64,000 nt of DNA from Ascaris suum. Taxonomy: Eukaryota; Nematoda; Chromadorea; Rhabditida; Ascarididae. This document shows positions 41,436 to 53,902 of this stretch, in pieces. Where the stretch lies: positions 5,959,974-6,023,973 of the forward strand of contig CM024182.1 of the NCBI GenBank assembly GCA_013433145.1, in the 5' to 3' direction. A program made the position numbers and the translations under genes. Numbering within the stretch: position 1 is the first letter of the stretch; each line of letters opens with the position of its first letter. The notes beneath the pieces are model-generated. The model was not told the DNA's origin, ran no database searches, and was given only the letters and a program-made list of their open reading frames with translations.

Positions 41436-42689
41436 TTATATTCTCTCTTCCGGATAATGCCAAACACAGTCAGGGAATTGCTAGAAAAGATCTACGGCAA
41501 AACTTAAGCTTCAAATTCTGGAGTCACCTGATTTAAAAAAAATATAAAAATAATCACACATTTGTGAATTTCATGCGTATTGTTTTGGAAACTTCAGTTT
41601 GCAGACGATCCAAAAAGTTTAAGGTGCCCAAGTTGGAAGCATTAAACGAACATGTAATACCTGAGCAATTTACCTGAATTACCACTTCTAAGAAAAAAAA
41701 AGAAAACTGAATCCATATATAACGGAAACGTGCAAAACATAAAATGCAATCATACTCTCACTTGCAATTGCAGGAAAAGCAATATTTTCTTATCGTGTCT
41801 GTAATTTTTCCACACAACACAAAAGATGTGAGTGCTAAATAACGCAATCAATTCTTTGAAAACAAAGGCATCAACATATAATTATTCGACGTCAAGTGCA
41901 TATGTCTAGTATATAATTAACTAAAAACAATATTAACGCTTCTAGCGATATTTATAGTTTAAAAAAAATTCTATGCAAAAATATTAGACTTAATTATGGT
42001 AATACAATGTAATTCTCATAAAAAAATTGCATACGATTTTCTTTTTGATTTTACGAAAATTTCAAAAAATTTAAAAAAAATAGTGTTTTTTTTTAAAAAT
42101 TTACATGAAGTATGAAAAAATTTGCTTGAAAAAAAAACTATGTTGAAATTCTGCAAACTTTAAACGCATTAATAAAGTTATGGAGAAAATTTTTCCACAC
42201 AAAAACAATAGAAAATAACTGAGAAGGAATGAGATAATAATGAAAGAATGAAAACATTATGATACATTCATATATGGACGCTTAATGAATGAATGCGATA
42301 TAACGACGATTCATCGAAGTGAAGCGTATAATCGATCAAAATTTTCAATGCATATTAAAACAGGAAAGAGAAATAAATAAGAGAAACGCTATAGTAAGTA
42401 CAATTAATCGCATAGTATTAATTAAGTTAATTAAGTTAATCAGTCTTTAAGTAATCCCATGAAAGAGAAACGATACATGAACGATCAGCATTTAAATTAT
42501 CGTTAAATTGTTTCGATTGACATCTATTGTTCCTCTTATCTGTTGAATGTCTATTCTCTTGCATTAAAGTTTTATGAATATTTTGCCCTTTTTTGTTATT
42601 TGTGTTCACGTATCCTTCGCCTATTTTCCCAATTTTAGGCATCGAAATAAACAGTTAAACAAATAAGTAGTTATGAGAATGATTAAATG

Positions 42690-42855
42690 AATGATTGAAT
42701 AAATAAATAAATAATTAAACGAATGAATCAGTAAATAAAAGCAAATAAATAAATAAATAAGCAAATAAACAAACAAATAAATAAACAAACAAACAGATGA
42801 ACAAATACATAAATAAATAAAGAAATGAATGAGTGAATAAATAAATAAACGAGTG
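42690..42855. repeat. Degenerate (AAAT)n / (AAAC)n tetranucleotide repeat
   Basis: About 165 bp of AATAAATAAATAA, CAAATAAACAAAC and GAATGAATGAG variants. An old, mutated tetranucleotide array. Confidence 0.9.
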
Positions 42856-43583
42856 AATTTTTTTCGACATCATCTCATGAGATGATAAGTTGCTGTCTTA
42901 ATTGATGAGATGTATTCCACTGAGCTGAAAAAGGTATACTAGAAAGATAATCGAAAAGCAAAAATTTCTCTGAACCTCTTTTCTTTCTTGAAAAAGAATT
43001 TAAGGATTAAAAATTATTGAAGAAAAAACCTCTAAAGTGCTAATGAAAACGATAAAGAAACTTGAATAGCCTTAATGTAAAATTAGTGATTCTAAAAGAA
43101 ATGAAAAAACTATATTCATTTATAAACTTTATTATTCGTATTCATTATTTCCCATTAATCATTCTCATCTTATAAATTAGCCAAAAAAAAAAAAATTTCA
43201 AAAATTTCTTTTTCATTGTTTTCTCCGTCATTTTTTTTTCGATTTTCTTTTCATTACGGAATTTTCATCGAGCTATTACTAATTTCTTCAAAAAAAAAAA
43301 CATCGAAATTGATAACTAAATATTAGAATAGTAAATATTTGAGCAGCATTACGGTGAACAATATTTAGCTGATCATATATAAGAAACAATAATAAAGTTT
43401 TATGCAAATTAGGTGAATAATAAACAATTAGGAGTTTTCAATTATGAATGATTGAAAATCATTAAAAATAACTTCAAAAATTTTAATAATGTCTAAAATT
43501 GTTCCCGGTTGAAAAGATCAACAAAAAAGCAATCATAAACAGCGCCATAAGTGATATATTTTTGAAATTATTTTACACTTTAG

Positions 43584-43836
43584 GCGTCGTTTTAAATTGG
43601 CGTCCATTCGAGAGATCTGGATGAAAAATTTCTTATCGCATGATGAAACACTGCATTACATCAAACTCAAAGCAGCTTATTTTTATAAACTCACTTGTGT
43701 GAGCATTTCATTTCAGTCCTTTTTCAGTCCTTTTCCTCTCCCCTTCTCAACAACACCCTATGGAGAGACCGATCCATCGATAAGAAACCTCTTTGCGACT
43801 CCAACATTTATGAAGATAGCTGAGGTGGCGCACTGA
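43584..43836 (+). CDS. Candidate terminal exon, uncharacterised
   Basis: Acceptor ACACTTTAG at 43583 opens an 84-codon frame to TGA (phase 2 entry). It starts RRFKLASIREIWMKNFLSHD and later has a Phe/Pro/Ser-rich stretch, then TTPYGETDPSIRNLFATP. An in-frame 18-bp GT-AG segment inside it is too short to be an intron. No family is recognised and no upstream exon was found. The minus strand is also open over the last 110 bases. Confidence 0.3.
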
Positions 43837-44648
43837 TAATCCTTTTCTTGCAATTTCTATGCTTTTTGCAATTTAATTCAAAACTCATTATGGTGTTTCT
43901 TTTATCTGCAAACAACCGAAAGAGATGCTTAAAAATGAAGCAAACTTCCAACAATATTCAACATCATTTGCTTCAATAGCATGAGGTGGTCTACTTGAAA
44001 TATAGCCCGAGGTCATACTTTGATAGAATAAGTTGTGCGTTCTATTTCGTTCAACTACGGAGCGCTTCACTTACCCGACGGATTTTACAGTCTCTTTACT
44101 GAAAAATACTCGATTACTCAAATCATTTACTTAAAAATAACTTCAGATTTGGAATAGCTTCTAAATATTCTCGAATGAATTTTCTCGAAACCATTCACCC
44201 ACTCTTCCAAACAAAAAAACGATAAGCAAAAACCCTATTTGCTATTCAAGAAGATTCCCTTCGGAGAAAGATTTGACGAATCATTCAGTGGCAACCGATT
44301 AGAATGGTCGTCCATCCACGATCCACAATACTGATAGGAGGAATAAGTAAATAAAGTGCAGACGAATGAGTACTCTTCTCTTAGAAATGGAAGTGCATTA
44401 TAGATTGCTATCGGCAATTTTATTTGAGTGTTTTATAATTATTTGAAGGATTTATCCGCTCAACATATATGTCTATTTATCAAAATTGGCATAAATTAAC
44501 GCTAGAATATCTTTCATTGTTGGTGAATAAATCGATAAATTGATGAAAATTTATAATTTTTCATCGTAGTTTTCTCAGAAAATTGTCCTACAATTATTCA
44601 GATTGTTAGAAGAAACTCATTTCAGCGGAAAAAAAATCGGAATAATTT

Positions 44649-44921
44649 ATGAATAAATGTGGAAAATTTATGAATGCCAAATTCATTGCAAAACATACTG
44701 TCACAATTGAAATAAATTGCAAAGTAATTGAAGAGAGAAAAAGGAGAAATAAAGAGACTTCAATCTTCCGGTTTCAGAGGATTCAGCTTCAAATGAACGA
44801 TTGGATTTATAAGAGAAGGAGAAGAACTAGTAAAATAAATAAAGTTAGGGTTGAATTGCATTATACCTTTACAGTACATTATGGCCGTATTGTGCATATT
44901 CTTATGCATTTATGTGTCTGA
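44649..44921 (+). CDS. Uncharacterised small basic ORF
   Basis: ATG-initiated, 90 codons, strongly basic (EERKRRNKETSIFRF, YKRRRRTSKINK) with no signal peptide or membrane segment. Not recognised. Length is near the chance limit, so coding status is unproven. Confidence 0.28.
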   Translation: MNKCGKFMNAKFIAKHTVTIEINCKVIEERKRRNKETSIFRFQRIQLQMNDWIYKRRRRTSKINKVRVELHYTFTVHYGRIVHILMHLCV

Positions 44922-45594
44922 CTGTGTCTGTCTGTTAGGAATCGTGTTATCGCTGAAGCTGACTGTGTGTTAGAAATAACTGAAGCTAAATCTATGATAT
45001 TTGATGGATATAATGTCGACTCAGCACCTCTGTGCTAGCTCATTTAGACCCATTAGCCCACGAAAAAACTCATAGTCATTGGGAAGTAACAAAAATATAT
45101 ACGTATTTATCATTGCTCGGACCAGAGAGAAATGAACTTTCATGATGGGGGTTCACTTCTATGCTCATCAGTTAATAAAATTATTGAGTAGAAGTTCAAA
45201 TGATTAAAAATCAGCACTCAAATCTCGGTTTATCTCTTTTTTATTAGACGAAAATTTCGAAATTAAATAAATTGTATATGATGAATTATATATAGGAAAT
45301 ATTTTCAAAAATTAATAGGAAATAGTCGTTTCAAATAAGCGATTCTTTGTGTAAATGCTTAAAACGAACTGAGATGAAATGAAATGCAGCTATAAGCATG
45401 AGAATAAATATTTAGAAAATAATAAGGACATTGAATATCTCTTGCAAAAGTGCCACGAACTACGAATGCGCGAAGAATTCAAATGCAGAAATTGAACATT
45501 GTCGATTAGCATTGCTCACCTATCGAAATACCTTTATGAACAGCGCACCTGTGGAAATACCTGGACAAACACCGAGCGATGATAGTGACTTGTG

Positions 45595-45641
45595 AAAATA
45601 CCTTCATGAACTAATATGAAAATACCTTCATGAACTAATAT
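45595..45641. repeat. Tandem duplication of TGAAAATACCTTCATGAACTAATA
   Basis: Two direct adjacent copies of a 24-bp unit. A related word (GAAATACCTTTATGAAC) occurs about 75 bp upstream, so the unit may derive from a local decayed array. Confidence 0.85.
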
Positions 45642-47284
45642 TTGTCACCTATAATTGTTACTTTCATCATTATTACATGCATAAACACAATAAAATAACT
45701 GTTACTCATGAAAATTCTTTCAAAAGCTTTAAACAGTATTAATTATCTGTGAAAATAACTTAATAGAAAATATGAATATATTGCACTATTTTATCAACTA
45801 TTTTCCATCATCGAATTCATAATGTTCCTACAGCACTTACCACATAAAAAAAATATCTCGAAACTGTCTTGTTTTAGCATTTCATCCCATCTCCCTTCGT
45901 CTATTTCTTTCAGCAATTTCTAAATTGATTTAATCAATTCTATTTTCCTCTCAAGTCTGAACGCCTAATTCTATGCATTAGTTTTAATGATCATAGGACA
46001 GTATATTCGAAAAAATTCGTGTCGAATCCTCGAAATGCAATTTCGATGAGGTGGAAATGTTTGGACCTATAAACGACTTATGTGCGCTAATGAATCGCAT
46101 TTTCGTGTAGCAATTTTTATTCCACTAATGTTGGAAAAAAATGCAATATTGAAAAGGAATCGAAAAATGAACGATATTTGTTCGTAGATTTATGGAAAAT
46201 TTTATATTATTTTCCATAGTTTCTAAATCATTGACTTCTCAGCTCATGTCATGCGATCGTGAGCAATTATAACAAGAATGATGATGACAATAATTGCTGA
46301 TAAAATTGAAAAAAAAATTGGTGAAAATGTTTGAAAAGATCATTTCAAAATGTCTTTCAGACTTTTCCCAGACCTCGTTCTGATTCTCTGAATAAAGTCT
46401 AGGCAAACATTTGAGACCTTTTCGTTTTTACGCCTTTGACTATAATCTTAGGCGCAATTCGTACCAGCTGAGACAGTATGTGCAACCAATCGGCTGCACT
46501 CATGAATCACTTTTCAGATGATCGTGAGGAAATGAATTAATGGGGAGCGATATAAAGAGAGTCATGGATGGATATGAACGGAGTCACCTGTCGCGGTGCT
46601 AGGTGAGGGGTTGTTCTACAGGATGGTATCGTTTCTATCAAAACTTCCTCGCTATTTATATGCTAATCATAAAATTTTGATCACATTTCAATTACTGAGC
46701 TCAATTTCTGATGCCACTTCTACGAGTATATTATCATCTTGCAACGCAATTATTGTGGCAAAGTAAATCGATGAGAGGGTAGGAACATCCGATATCGCTA
46801 GTTTTTCGACCATCCAAAGGTGCACATTCTTGGCTATTCGATTCTAGTTCCGGATATCCTCTCGTGATAACTCAAATAGGCAAAAATACTTATTACAGTT
46901 TCAGACGTGAGCAATCATTTCCATAGAATCTTCACAGAAAAAATTATCCGCTATCGCGATAGCAAACTTGACGCATTATTGAACAAAACGACGCTATAAT
47001 AAAGTGAATTCGTCAGTAGAAGTGTTTATAAGCAACTTTTGATGGGCATTAAAAGGTGATAACAATTTTGGTTTAATGCATTAATGTGTAAGAAAGTACT
47101 TCTTTGTGACATTATTGCCCATCGTTCTCCGCTGAAGAACCGAACAAAACTATAGGTCCTGTGTCATTGTGATAGAATAATTTGAAGAGTATTTTTATGT
47201 TTTTGGCTGAATCACACCTTTCCTATCCCTTCAATCACGGATTTTGTATAGCTGACTTCTAAATTTTTAGTAATAAAATCCTAG

Positions 47285-47470
47285 AGATGTCCTACGGATT
47301 ACAATTACAATCGAGCGAGGAGGGAGGCAAATCCCCAACCACGAATGTTCGCAGAATTATTAACGGTATGGGCTGTTCCCGACCAGCTTAGAGGAAGGGA
47401 ACCAAGAGGCAGTTCTGAAAGCGGACATTTTGCAGCTTTTAGCTGGGTCTTTCTGTCGACGTGACTGGAA
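47285..47470. other. GC-rich patch, probably exonic or mobile-element derived
   Basis: About 50% GC in an AT-rich setting. On the plus strand MSYGLQLQSSEEGGKSPTTN runs to a GTATGG donor, while a second plus frame and a minus frame (FQSRRQKDPAKSCKMSAFRT) are also open over the same bases. The compositional jump is real; the reading frame is undecided. Confidence 0.35.
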
Positions 47471-48159
47471 GTTTTAACTGAATGTGAGCAAAAGCTTCGA
47501 TGTGGAAACTACATCTACTATATGCAATTTTCACTGCAAAAACTCTTGCAAGTTGAGTTTGTTGCGATTTGACATTTCATTTGCTAATTATAGGAAATTG
47601 AAGACGACAAACCAAATTTTATTCTCTATAGTTGTTCTGGTTGGGGAAAGGGCCGTAGTTTTTGATATGAGGTCGAATGTCGTGATATAACCGATCGAAT
47701 GTCATAAAAGGATATACAACCATATATTGTTTAGAAAATCGTAACACAAAATACTCGCTCGCATTCATTCCATTCCCACTCATTGAAAACTTTCCTTCTC
47801 AATGAACTTAGCGAATCGTATGCGAAAATCGGATTACCATGAAGCTGAGGCATTTTTTTTTGAGGCTGAAAGCAGAAAAAATTCTTTTAGTATACCTATT
47901 TTTTTGCCTTAATTAATATTTGTTTAGTTTGTGATATAAGTAGTAGTGACTGATTGTACGCTAAGGGCATTTTTGCTCTAGCATAACGCTAACCTTAGAA
48001 AAAATATTCGATCAATTAAATAAATCTGTATTGCGTTCTCTCTGATCAGGATTAACTAAATTGGAGGATGATATCCGAAAATATTCTCTATCAGAATCTC
48101 ATCTGTCAAAATAAAGCAATATGACAATGATGAAGTTATTAGCGGATCGAATTGAGTGA

Positions 48160-48533
48160 TTTCAACAGAATTTGCTCAATGCGTAACCTGGATTTGATTT
48201 TCTTCTTGCACAATTATAGATTAACCGAAGAATTGAATGCACTTTTGATTGCAATTAAATATGCAAATATAATTAAATTTTACACATCCCAACGAAAGTT
48301 TTTTGACAACTGGCAAAAAAAAAACCAGCAAATTTGTGGAAATTTTGAGTGCATCAGCGTTGGTACGGGTCGCCATTATTTGTAAAAAAGGACAAGATTT
48401 GAAAAGCCATACTTTTTCAAAAGATATCAAGCCATCGAGGCAAATATTATTTCCAAATTGTCCTATTGCCTATATCTCTCATTTCAAAAGAGCGTTAAGT
48501 TATCGTCCCAAGCGAATATTTCAGCCCTATTGA
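48160..48533 (+). pseudogene. Open frame broken at an A10 homopolymer
   Basis: A plus-strand frame from about 48160 to 48385 and a second from 48303 to 48533 overlap around a run of ten A at 48315-48324. A one-base change in that run would join them into one frame of about 120 codons. Either a sequencing or assembly indel, a true pseudogene, or chance. No family is recognised. A minus-strand frame also covers part of it. Confidence 0.25.
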
Positions 48534-50538
48534 GGTAGCCTATTGATATTCCGCTGCGCTCATTGTTTTCTAAATTTTGGTTGCATACCGTTCGAGTCTA
48601 ATAAACGTCTTTTATATGAGATGAATTTTAATAAATATTCAATATATTTAAATAAATAAATAAAAATGCATCATGTTATTTAATAACACAGCAAAATTTG
48701 TTTCTAAATTTATTTCACAACTTCTAGATTAAAAAAAAAAATTTCTGATTACAAAATTGTACAACAATTTCACAGAAGTAAATTTCTTTCCATGAGTGTA
48801 GAATTTATCTATATCGTAAAACAACGTTTTTTTCATTTCTAAATAAGACAAAAATTCGCAATAAATCAGCTAACATAGTATTCTTTGTATGAGTACCAAA
48901 AGTAATCAATAAAGCGCCTGTTGTTCATAATTTGGAACAATTCCAGAAATATTTTATCGATATTGGCGCATTTGACTAATCCACACGTTTAATGAGTTTT
49001 TTTGAAAATCTTTTTGGGAAATCAGTTGTTCATCTCAACTCTGAAATAGTTTAAAAGAGGTTTGGGTTGTTTTTTTTTTTCAAAGAGGATCGCAGATAAC
49101 GAGAATGGCTTCATTTTTTGCCTTTCTGACGGTTCCATGTGAAACAGACAATATATGAAATAAGAGGAGTTCATTTAGATGTAGACGAAGTGCATATATT
49201 GACAGAAAACACGTTTTATTACAGATGCAAAGAGAAGAAATTTTAGATCTGCTGAGTGGGAATAAATTAGAGGGCAACTTCAGCGATTGCGTATGAGCCG
49301 GAATATTTGTTGGATTTGCGCTCATGCAGACTTATTGTATTCTATAATGGTTCCACTAGCATCATCCAAAAGCACGAAATTGATAAAATATTCTCTTCTG
49401 TTTAATTCAATAAAAATTCATTGCTAACCATTTGAAAAATATTAAAATTTAAATACCACCATATGCATAGATAACGATTTGAATACCACCAATATGGGCA
49501 AATTTTTGAATACTATCAAAAGTATAAGTAAAAAATTGAAAATAAAAGCAATATGAAAATCGAAGTATGAGAAGTGTTTATGTATCCTTCGAGGGAATTC
49601 TCATATAGATTAAAATTTTCTCAAAAATTCAAGAATTTCTTTGCCTATTTAGTCATTCAAGAAATTATAAATTTAGGCGAATGCGCCTTTTATGTCATCG
49701 TTTTTAGTAAGTGATAAATGATGAAAAATACTAAAATGTCTTATTGCAAAAAAAAAATTTGGCAACAGACAGTAAGTTTGTAAAATCTAGTTATATTTCG
49801 CTTTATATATTTAAAAAAAAACTGAATAACGATGCGATGAACTTATACTTACACGATTACCAAAGAAACAAACAAAACTGATAATAAAGTAAAGCAATCA
49901 AAAACAGTTGATAAATAAATTTATCATTTTGGCTGTGAATAAAATGTGGCAGCAATAACTCTAACGCGTTAGTGATGTCGTTAGAAAATAATCCAACTTT
50001 GTGGTTTTGAGAAGAAAATAATCGCTCGGAAAAGAACTAAAAGCAACTAACTGAAAGGATAATGAATAATTCTGAAAGGATGCTGCTGAAAACATCTAAG
50101 CAATCTCCCCTATCTCACCAATCGCGCATTCACCTTAGACAATTCTGGATAAAGAAAAGAAAAAAAAATGGAAAACCCTAAATGCAACATTGCGAGAATT
50201 CGGGACAAATAGAGAAGGAAATAAAAAGTTTTGGACGCAATGCACAACATTTTTTAGAGGGAAATTAATTTCAATTTATCGATGCTTCTTTCTTCATTTA
50301 TTCGTCATAGTTCCTAGGCGCGGATATCTGCAAGAATTGGTGAACCGCAAAAAAGGATTTTTTTTAAAGATTTGTTGCACACTATGCATCTAAAAAACGA
50401 TGGTACAATTCGAAGAACATGCCAGAATAGCTGACACGATATGCGCGTTACAGTCCAAGGTTATCCACTTGCTTAAATAATCAAACAACAACGCAACATC
50501 TCTTATCATGAGTTCACTCAAGTAATTCATCAAATGTA

Positions 50539-51517
50539 TCAATCCCTAGCATAAAACTTCACTTCAACCAGCAATCGGCTCATTCTAAAGCATAATAAGT
50601 TTGTTTGGAAATACAGGATGAAAGTATGATGCAGGCAATTATATGCACTAAACTCCATTGTTTCGATTATTTCTGAGTTGAGATTGCTTAGTAAATTGAA
50701 ACAGTCTTCTGCGATTGAGAGCATGAACTACTATAACGCAGTATATTATGCGGAATGAGCCTAGCGAAATAGCCGCATACGTTGCCCAGGCATTTGATTG
50801 TTTTCAATGGAGAGGTGTCGAGTAGAAATGAAAAAAAGAAGAACTATTGCAGATAAACGATATACTTAGGCAGCGGTGAAACAAGCAAATATTTATAAGA
50901 AAGAGATGAAGTTTTGTTGAAAAAGCAGAGAAGAACATAACGATCCGTAAGCAAAATACAAAAATTTACATGCAAATGAACGAAGAGAAGAGAAAGGCGG
51001 GGGTGGAGGGGGAGCTGTCGTTTATTACAAGACTCCTGACATGTTCTAAGGCACTAAATTCCCTCGACAACATTTTCCAATGGATTGACCAATAGCAGAT
51101 TCATTTTTTTTCAAACAGTCACACTGCTCTAGGAATTATGCGCTAGAAATCCAGTCTTATATGTTGGAAGAGGAAGGAGGCGTGAAACCCATACAGAGAA
51201 TTTCATCTCAGCTCTGCAAAAAGTTTTTTGTTAGGAAGGTTGTTTCTCCGGCTCGAAAACAATTCAGTAAGTTTGCAACAGTAGACCAAAAATGAAGTTA
51301 GAGCATTGCGCTCAAATATGCCGATAAACAGATGTACGTACGCATAGACATGCAGTCCCAAGAAATGAAACAATCTTCTTGCACCAGTCGAAAAAACATT
51401 ACCTGTCATAAGTCCATAGGTGCTCGGTCTATAAGAAAACATCGGCAATGGTTTCAAGCCCTGTTTGATTGTGGATATTCGCAATGAAACTTGCAGGTCC
51501 GTTAATAATTCTAATTC
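50539..51517 (-). CDS. Candidate two-exon coding segment, uncharacterised
   Basis: Exon 51517-51403 lies between acceptor ATATTATAG and donor G/GTAATG and gives 38 codons plus one base, phase 0 in (ELELLTDLQVSLRISTIKQG, then LKPLPMFSYRPSTYGLMT). Exon 50708-50539, behind acceptor CAATCGCAG, joins in phase (EDCFNLLSNLNSEIIETMEF) and runs to TGA. Composition and splice sites are good for the first exon, weaker for the tail of the second. No upstream exons were resolved and no family is recognised. Confidence 0.4.
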
Positions 51518-51594
51518 CTATAATATTGTAGAAATATTTTTGCGTTTCTAAACTCTTTCTCTGGACTAATGATTCGAAAATGGTTTATGCCATC

Positions 51595-51815
51595 TGTAGC
51601 GAAAAAGTAACAGTACAAGCACTTAAAATTCATCCGATCGCAGGATATCGTCGATGTTGCAACCAAATCCGTTCATGATCGTCCGAAATCCAATCTCTCT
51701 CTGGATCGACGATTATCCGCAAAATCTACTTAATAATGCAGCCTTGAGAGTTGCATCTACTAATCAGCCGTTATATCGATATAAGGAAGGGGATGCACTT
51801 GAGAATTAAATGACT
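51595..51815. other. GC-richer patch open in several frames
   Basis: Three plus-strand frames (for example RSQDIVDVATKSVHDRPKSN) and one minus-strand frame (DPERDWISDDHERIWLQHRR) are open and all look protein-like. Probably exonic or transposon-derived; strand undecided. Confidence 0.35.
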
Positions 51816-52291
51816 GTAAATTGTCGAACGATGATCAAATATTAGGAGGACGAAAATTCCTTCGCTGAAATAATCTTTTGACTCCGAAATACTTGCACAT
51901 TGAGAATATATTTAAGTGTATATGCAATATGAAATGTTTTTTGAAATATATGCATAAAATTTTGATTATACGCTCATTATTATTAAAGTTAATGTGGAAT
52001 ATTAAGCATTAAAGCATTTAGGAAATATTTGATATCGTCTCCTTAAGAAACGGAACTACATATCGCATGTAATATAGAAGAATTTTACTGAGACATACAA
52101 ACATCAGCGCGTAAATTGAATAAAATATCACATATGGCCACTTAGCCATAAGTCACTCCAAGTAATGCACACATGCTTAGGAAGAAAGTACTATTCCTAT
52201 TCCGTCCATTCTCGAGTCATGTAATTGTGAGTCAAAAATTGAGATATTGAATGTCCAGTCGTCCGATGAACCGGCCTAACCCTCCTCATAG

Positions 52292-52357
52292 CTCGGAGCA
52301 ATTTCTTAATCCGATAGCCATATTTCTTAATCCGATAGCCTCGGGGCAATTTCTTAA
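52292..52357. repeat. Direct repeat of ATTTCTTAATCCGATAGCC
   Basis: Two exact copies of ATTTCTTAATCCGATAGCC (about 20 bp apart start to start) followed by a partial third (CAATTTCTTAAT), about 0.5 kb upstream of a LINE remnant. Confidence 0.85.
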
Positions 52358-52859
52358 TACAGAACTCCAACCGTATATGATGATCCATAAATTATACTTT
52401 CACGCAAAGAAATGGCGATTTTTAAATTGTATTCTAAATCACCTATGTTTTCTTTAGATGATGCTAAACGCTACTCCAGCTTGCCTTATTCTTCGTTCAT
52501 CATCCTCTTCCGCGTACATTTGCATCTCTTTTTTGTGTCTCGGTGCTTGAGAAGAATAATTTCAAAAATTTTCTAGGCATCCTTAATGCCTAGACAGGAA
52601 TGTAAATAAAATCTGTCATTTTTTTTTGCTCAAGCTGCTCGAACTCTTTTTTTCTGCAAGCTTTGAGGTCATTCATGAACACTGACTTGTGATTGTTTCG
52701 TATTATTGATCATCCAACTGAGAGATATCAGTAGGGATTCTGAATGCGGAAACGTATGCAAAAATGCGAGTTGATATTCAAGCAGATTTTTCCGAGCAGA
52801 TCATAGCGCTATTCCGGCAATATCTCGGAATGCTCAAGCGCTGTGGTGCAAGGCGTGAT

Positions 52860-53880
52860 AGATAGCATATAATTAAGAAATATTCAATTTGGACAGCGCA
52901 AGTCGACCAAGGCAGTCAGTACTTGGACCGGTTAAATGTTTGGCATATCTTATCCTCGTTCTGTCCTGTGATAAGTGAGGTGCCGCATGGTATCCTTCTA
53001 GGACCTTTTATATCTCTGCTTTATGTGAATGACCTTTCAGAAATTTGTCAAGTCATTCCAAGCATGTTTACGATCTGAAGGTACAGAGAGTTATTGTTGA
53101 TCCAAAATTTGATTATAAATTGTTACGTCGAGATATAGTTTCATTAAAAGAATGGCCATAGCTATGGAAGCTTCATATATGCGCTAAAAGGTGCTCTATC
53201 TTTGACGTAAATCACATGGTCGAATGTCCTCTGCGCTTATGTGATCTCAGTCTTTCTATAAGGGATGTGGTGAAGGATTTGAGTGCTTATGTGAGTGCCG
53301 ATCTTAGCTGACATAGTCGCTAGGTTGAAATTCCGCAGACAGCTGCTCAAGTTGCCAGGCTTTTAGATTGCCCTTCCGTAGAGAATGATCGAAAAGTTGT
53401 CGTTGCTCATCATCGTCCCATTCTGGAATACCGTACTCAAGTGTCATCGCCGTCTATGAGAAAGGATATCGAGATAATTGAAAAAGTTCAACGTCGCTTC
53501 ACTAAGGTGACTTTCTGGAAAAATATTTCGTGGATCGTTGTAACTTAATGTACAAAGATGTTATGAGCAATGGATTCTTATTTTTGATTTGCAATATCTT
53601 TGGTATCATAGAGCTTTGCTCGATCTACATTTATGTTTCATGTTTGGCACAAGTTTTTCTGAGATTCTGTTTGAGAGCATTTTCTCTTTCACAAACCTTG
53701 CACACCACTCGAGGTGAATGCCCTTCCAGTTGAAAGGAAGTTTGGGATTCGAATTGATGTGATTAATTCATATGCTTTCGTGTTATTCCAATCTGGAATT
53801 CCTTCGCCTATCATGTGGTTATACTTGGCCAATTTGCCTTGTTTTAAGGGATGCTACGAGCAGTGCAACCTGGCTGCAAT
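52860..53880 (+). mobile_element. Decayed non-LTR (LINE) reverse transcriptase fragment, jockey/CR1-like
   Basis: Remnant of a LINE ORF2 that copied itself by target-primed reverse transcription. At 52965-53078 the reading CPVISEVPHGILLGPF, then ISLLYVNDLSEI, matches the RT block usually written GVPQGSVLGPLLF-YINDL. Just after it the catalytic ADD block is lost through a frame change (YDLKV in a shifted frame at 53069). Further on, LLRRDIVSLKEW is followed by the C-terminal block RPILEYRTQVSSP and KDIEIIEKVQRRFTK at about 53414-53505. An IPIWNS-type element near 53790 and HTTRG near 53700 fit the 3' end of such ORFs. Several stops and frame changes show it is dead. Clade assignment is from motif memory only. 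Confidence 0.75.
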
Positions 53881-53902
53881 ACGCGTTGCTCGGCAATTGT
53901 AC

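Larger units (their letters stand above)
44960..50500. other. Gene-poor stretch
   Basis: AT-rich. Contains a GC-rich patch at 47285-47470 that is open on both strands and a pair of plus-strand frames at 48152-48533 separated by an A10 run. No recognisable gene, RNA or transposon domain otherwise. Confidence 0.4.

Noticed and set aside
43698..43715. 18-bp GT-AG segment inside a plus-strand frame
   Set aside because: Far too short for a nematode intron and in frame; treated as coding within the candidate exon.
44235..44417. 60-codon minus-strand exon-like frame
   Set aside because: A plus-strand reading of the same bases (IPFGERFDESFSGNRLEWSS) looks equally good; neither has a confirmed partner exon.
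48585..48605. GTTCGAGTC resembling a tRNA B box
   Set aside because: No acceptor stem or A box at the proper distance.
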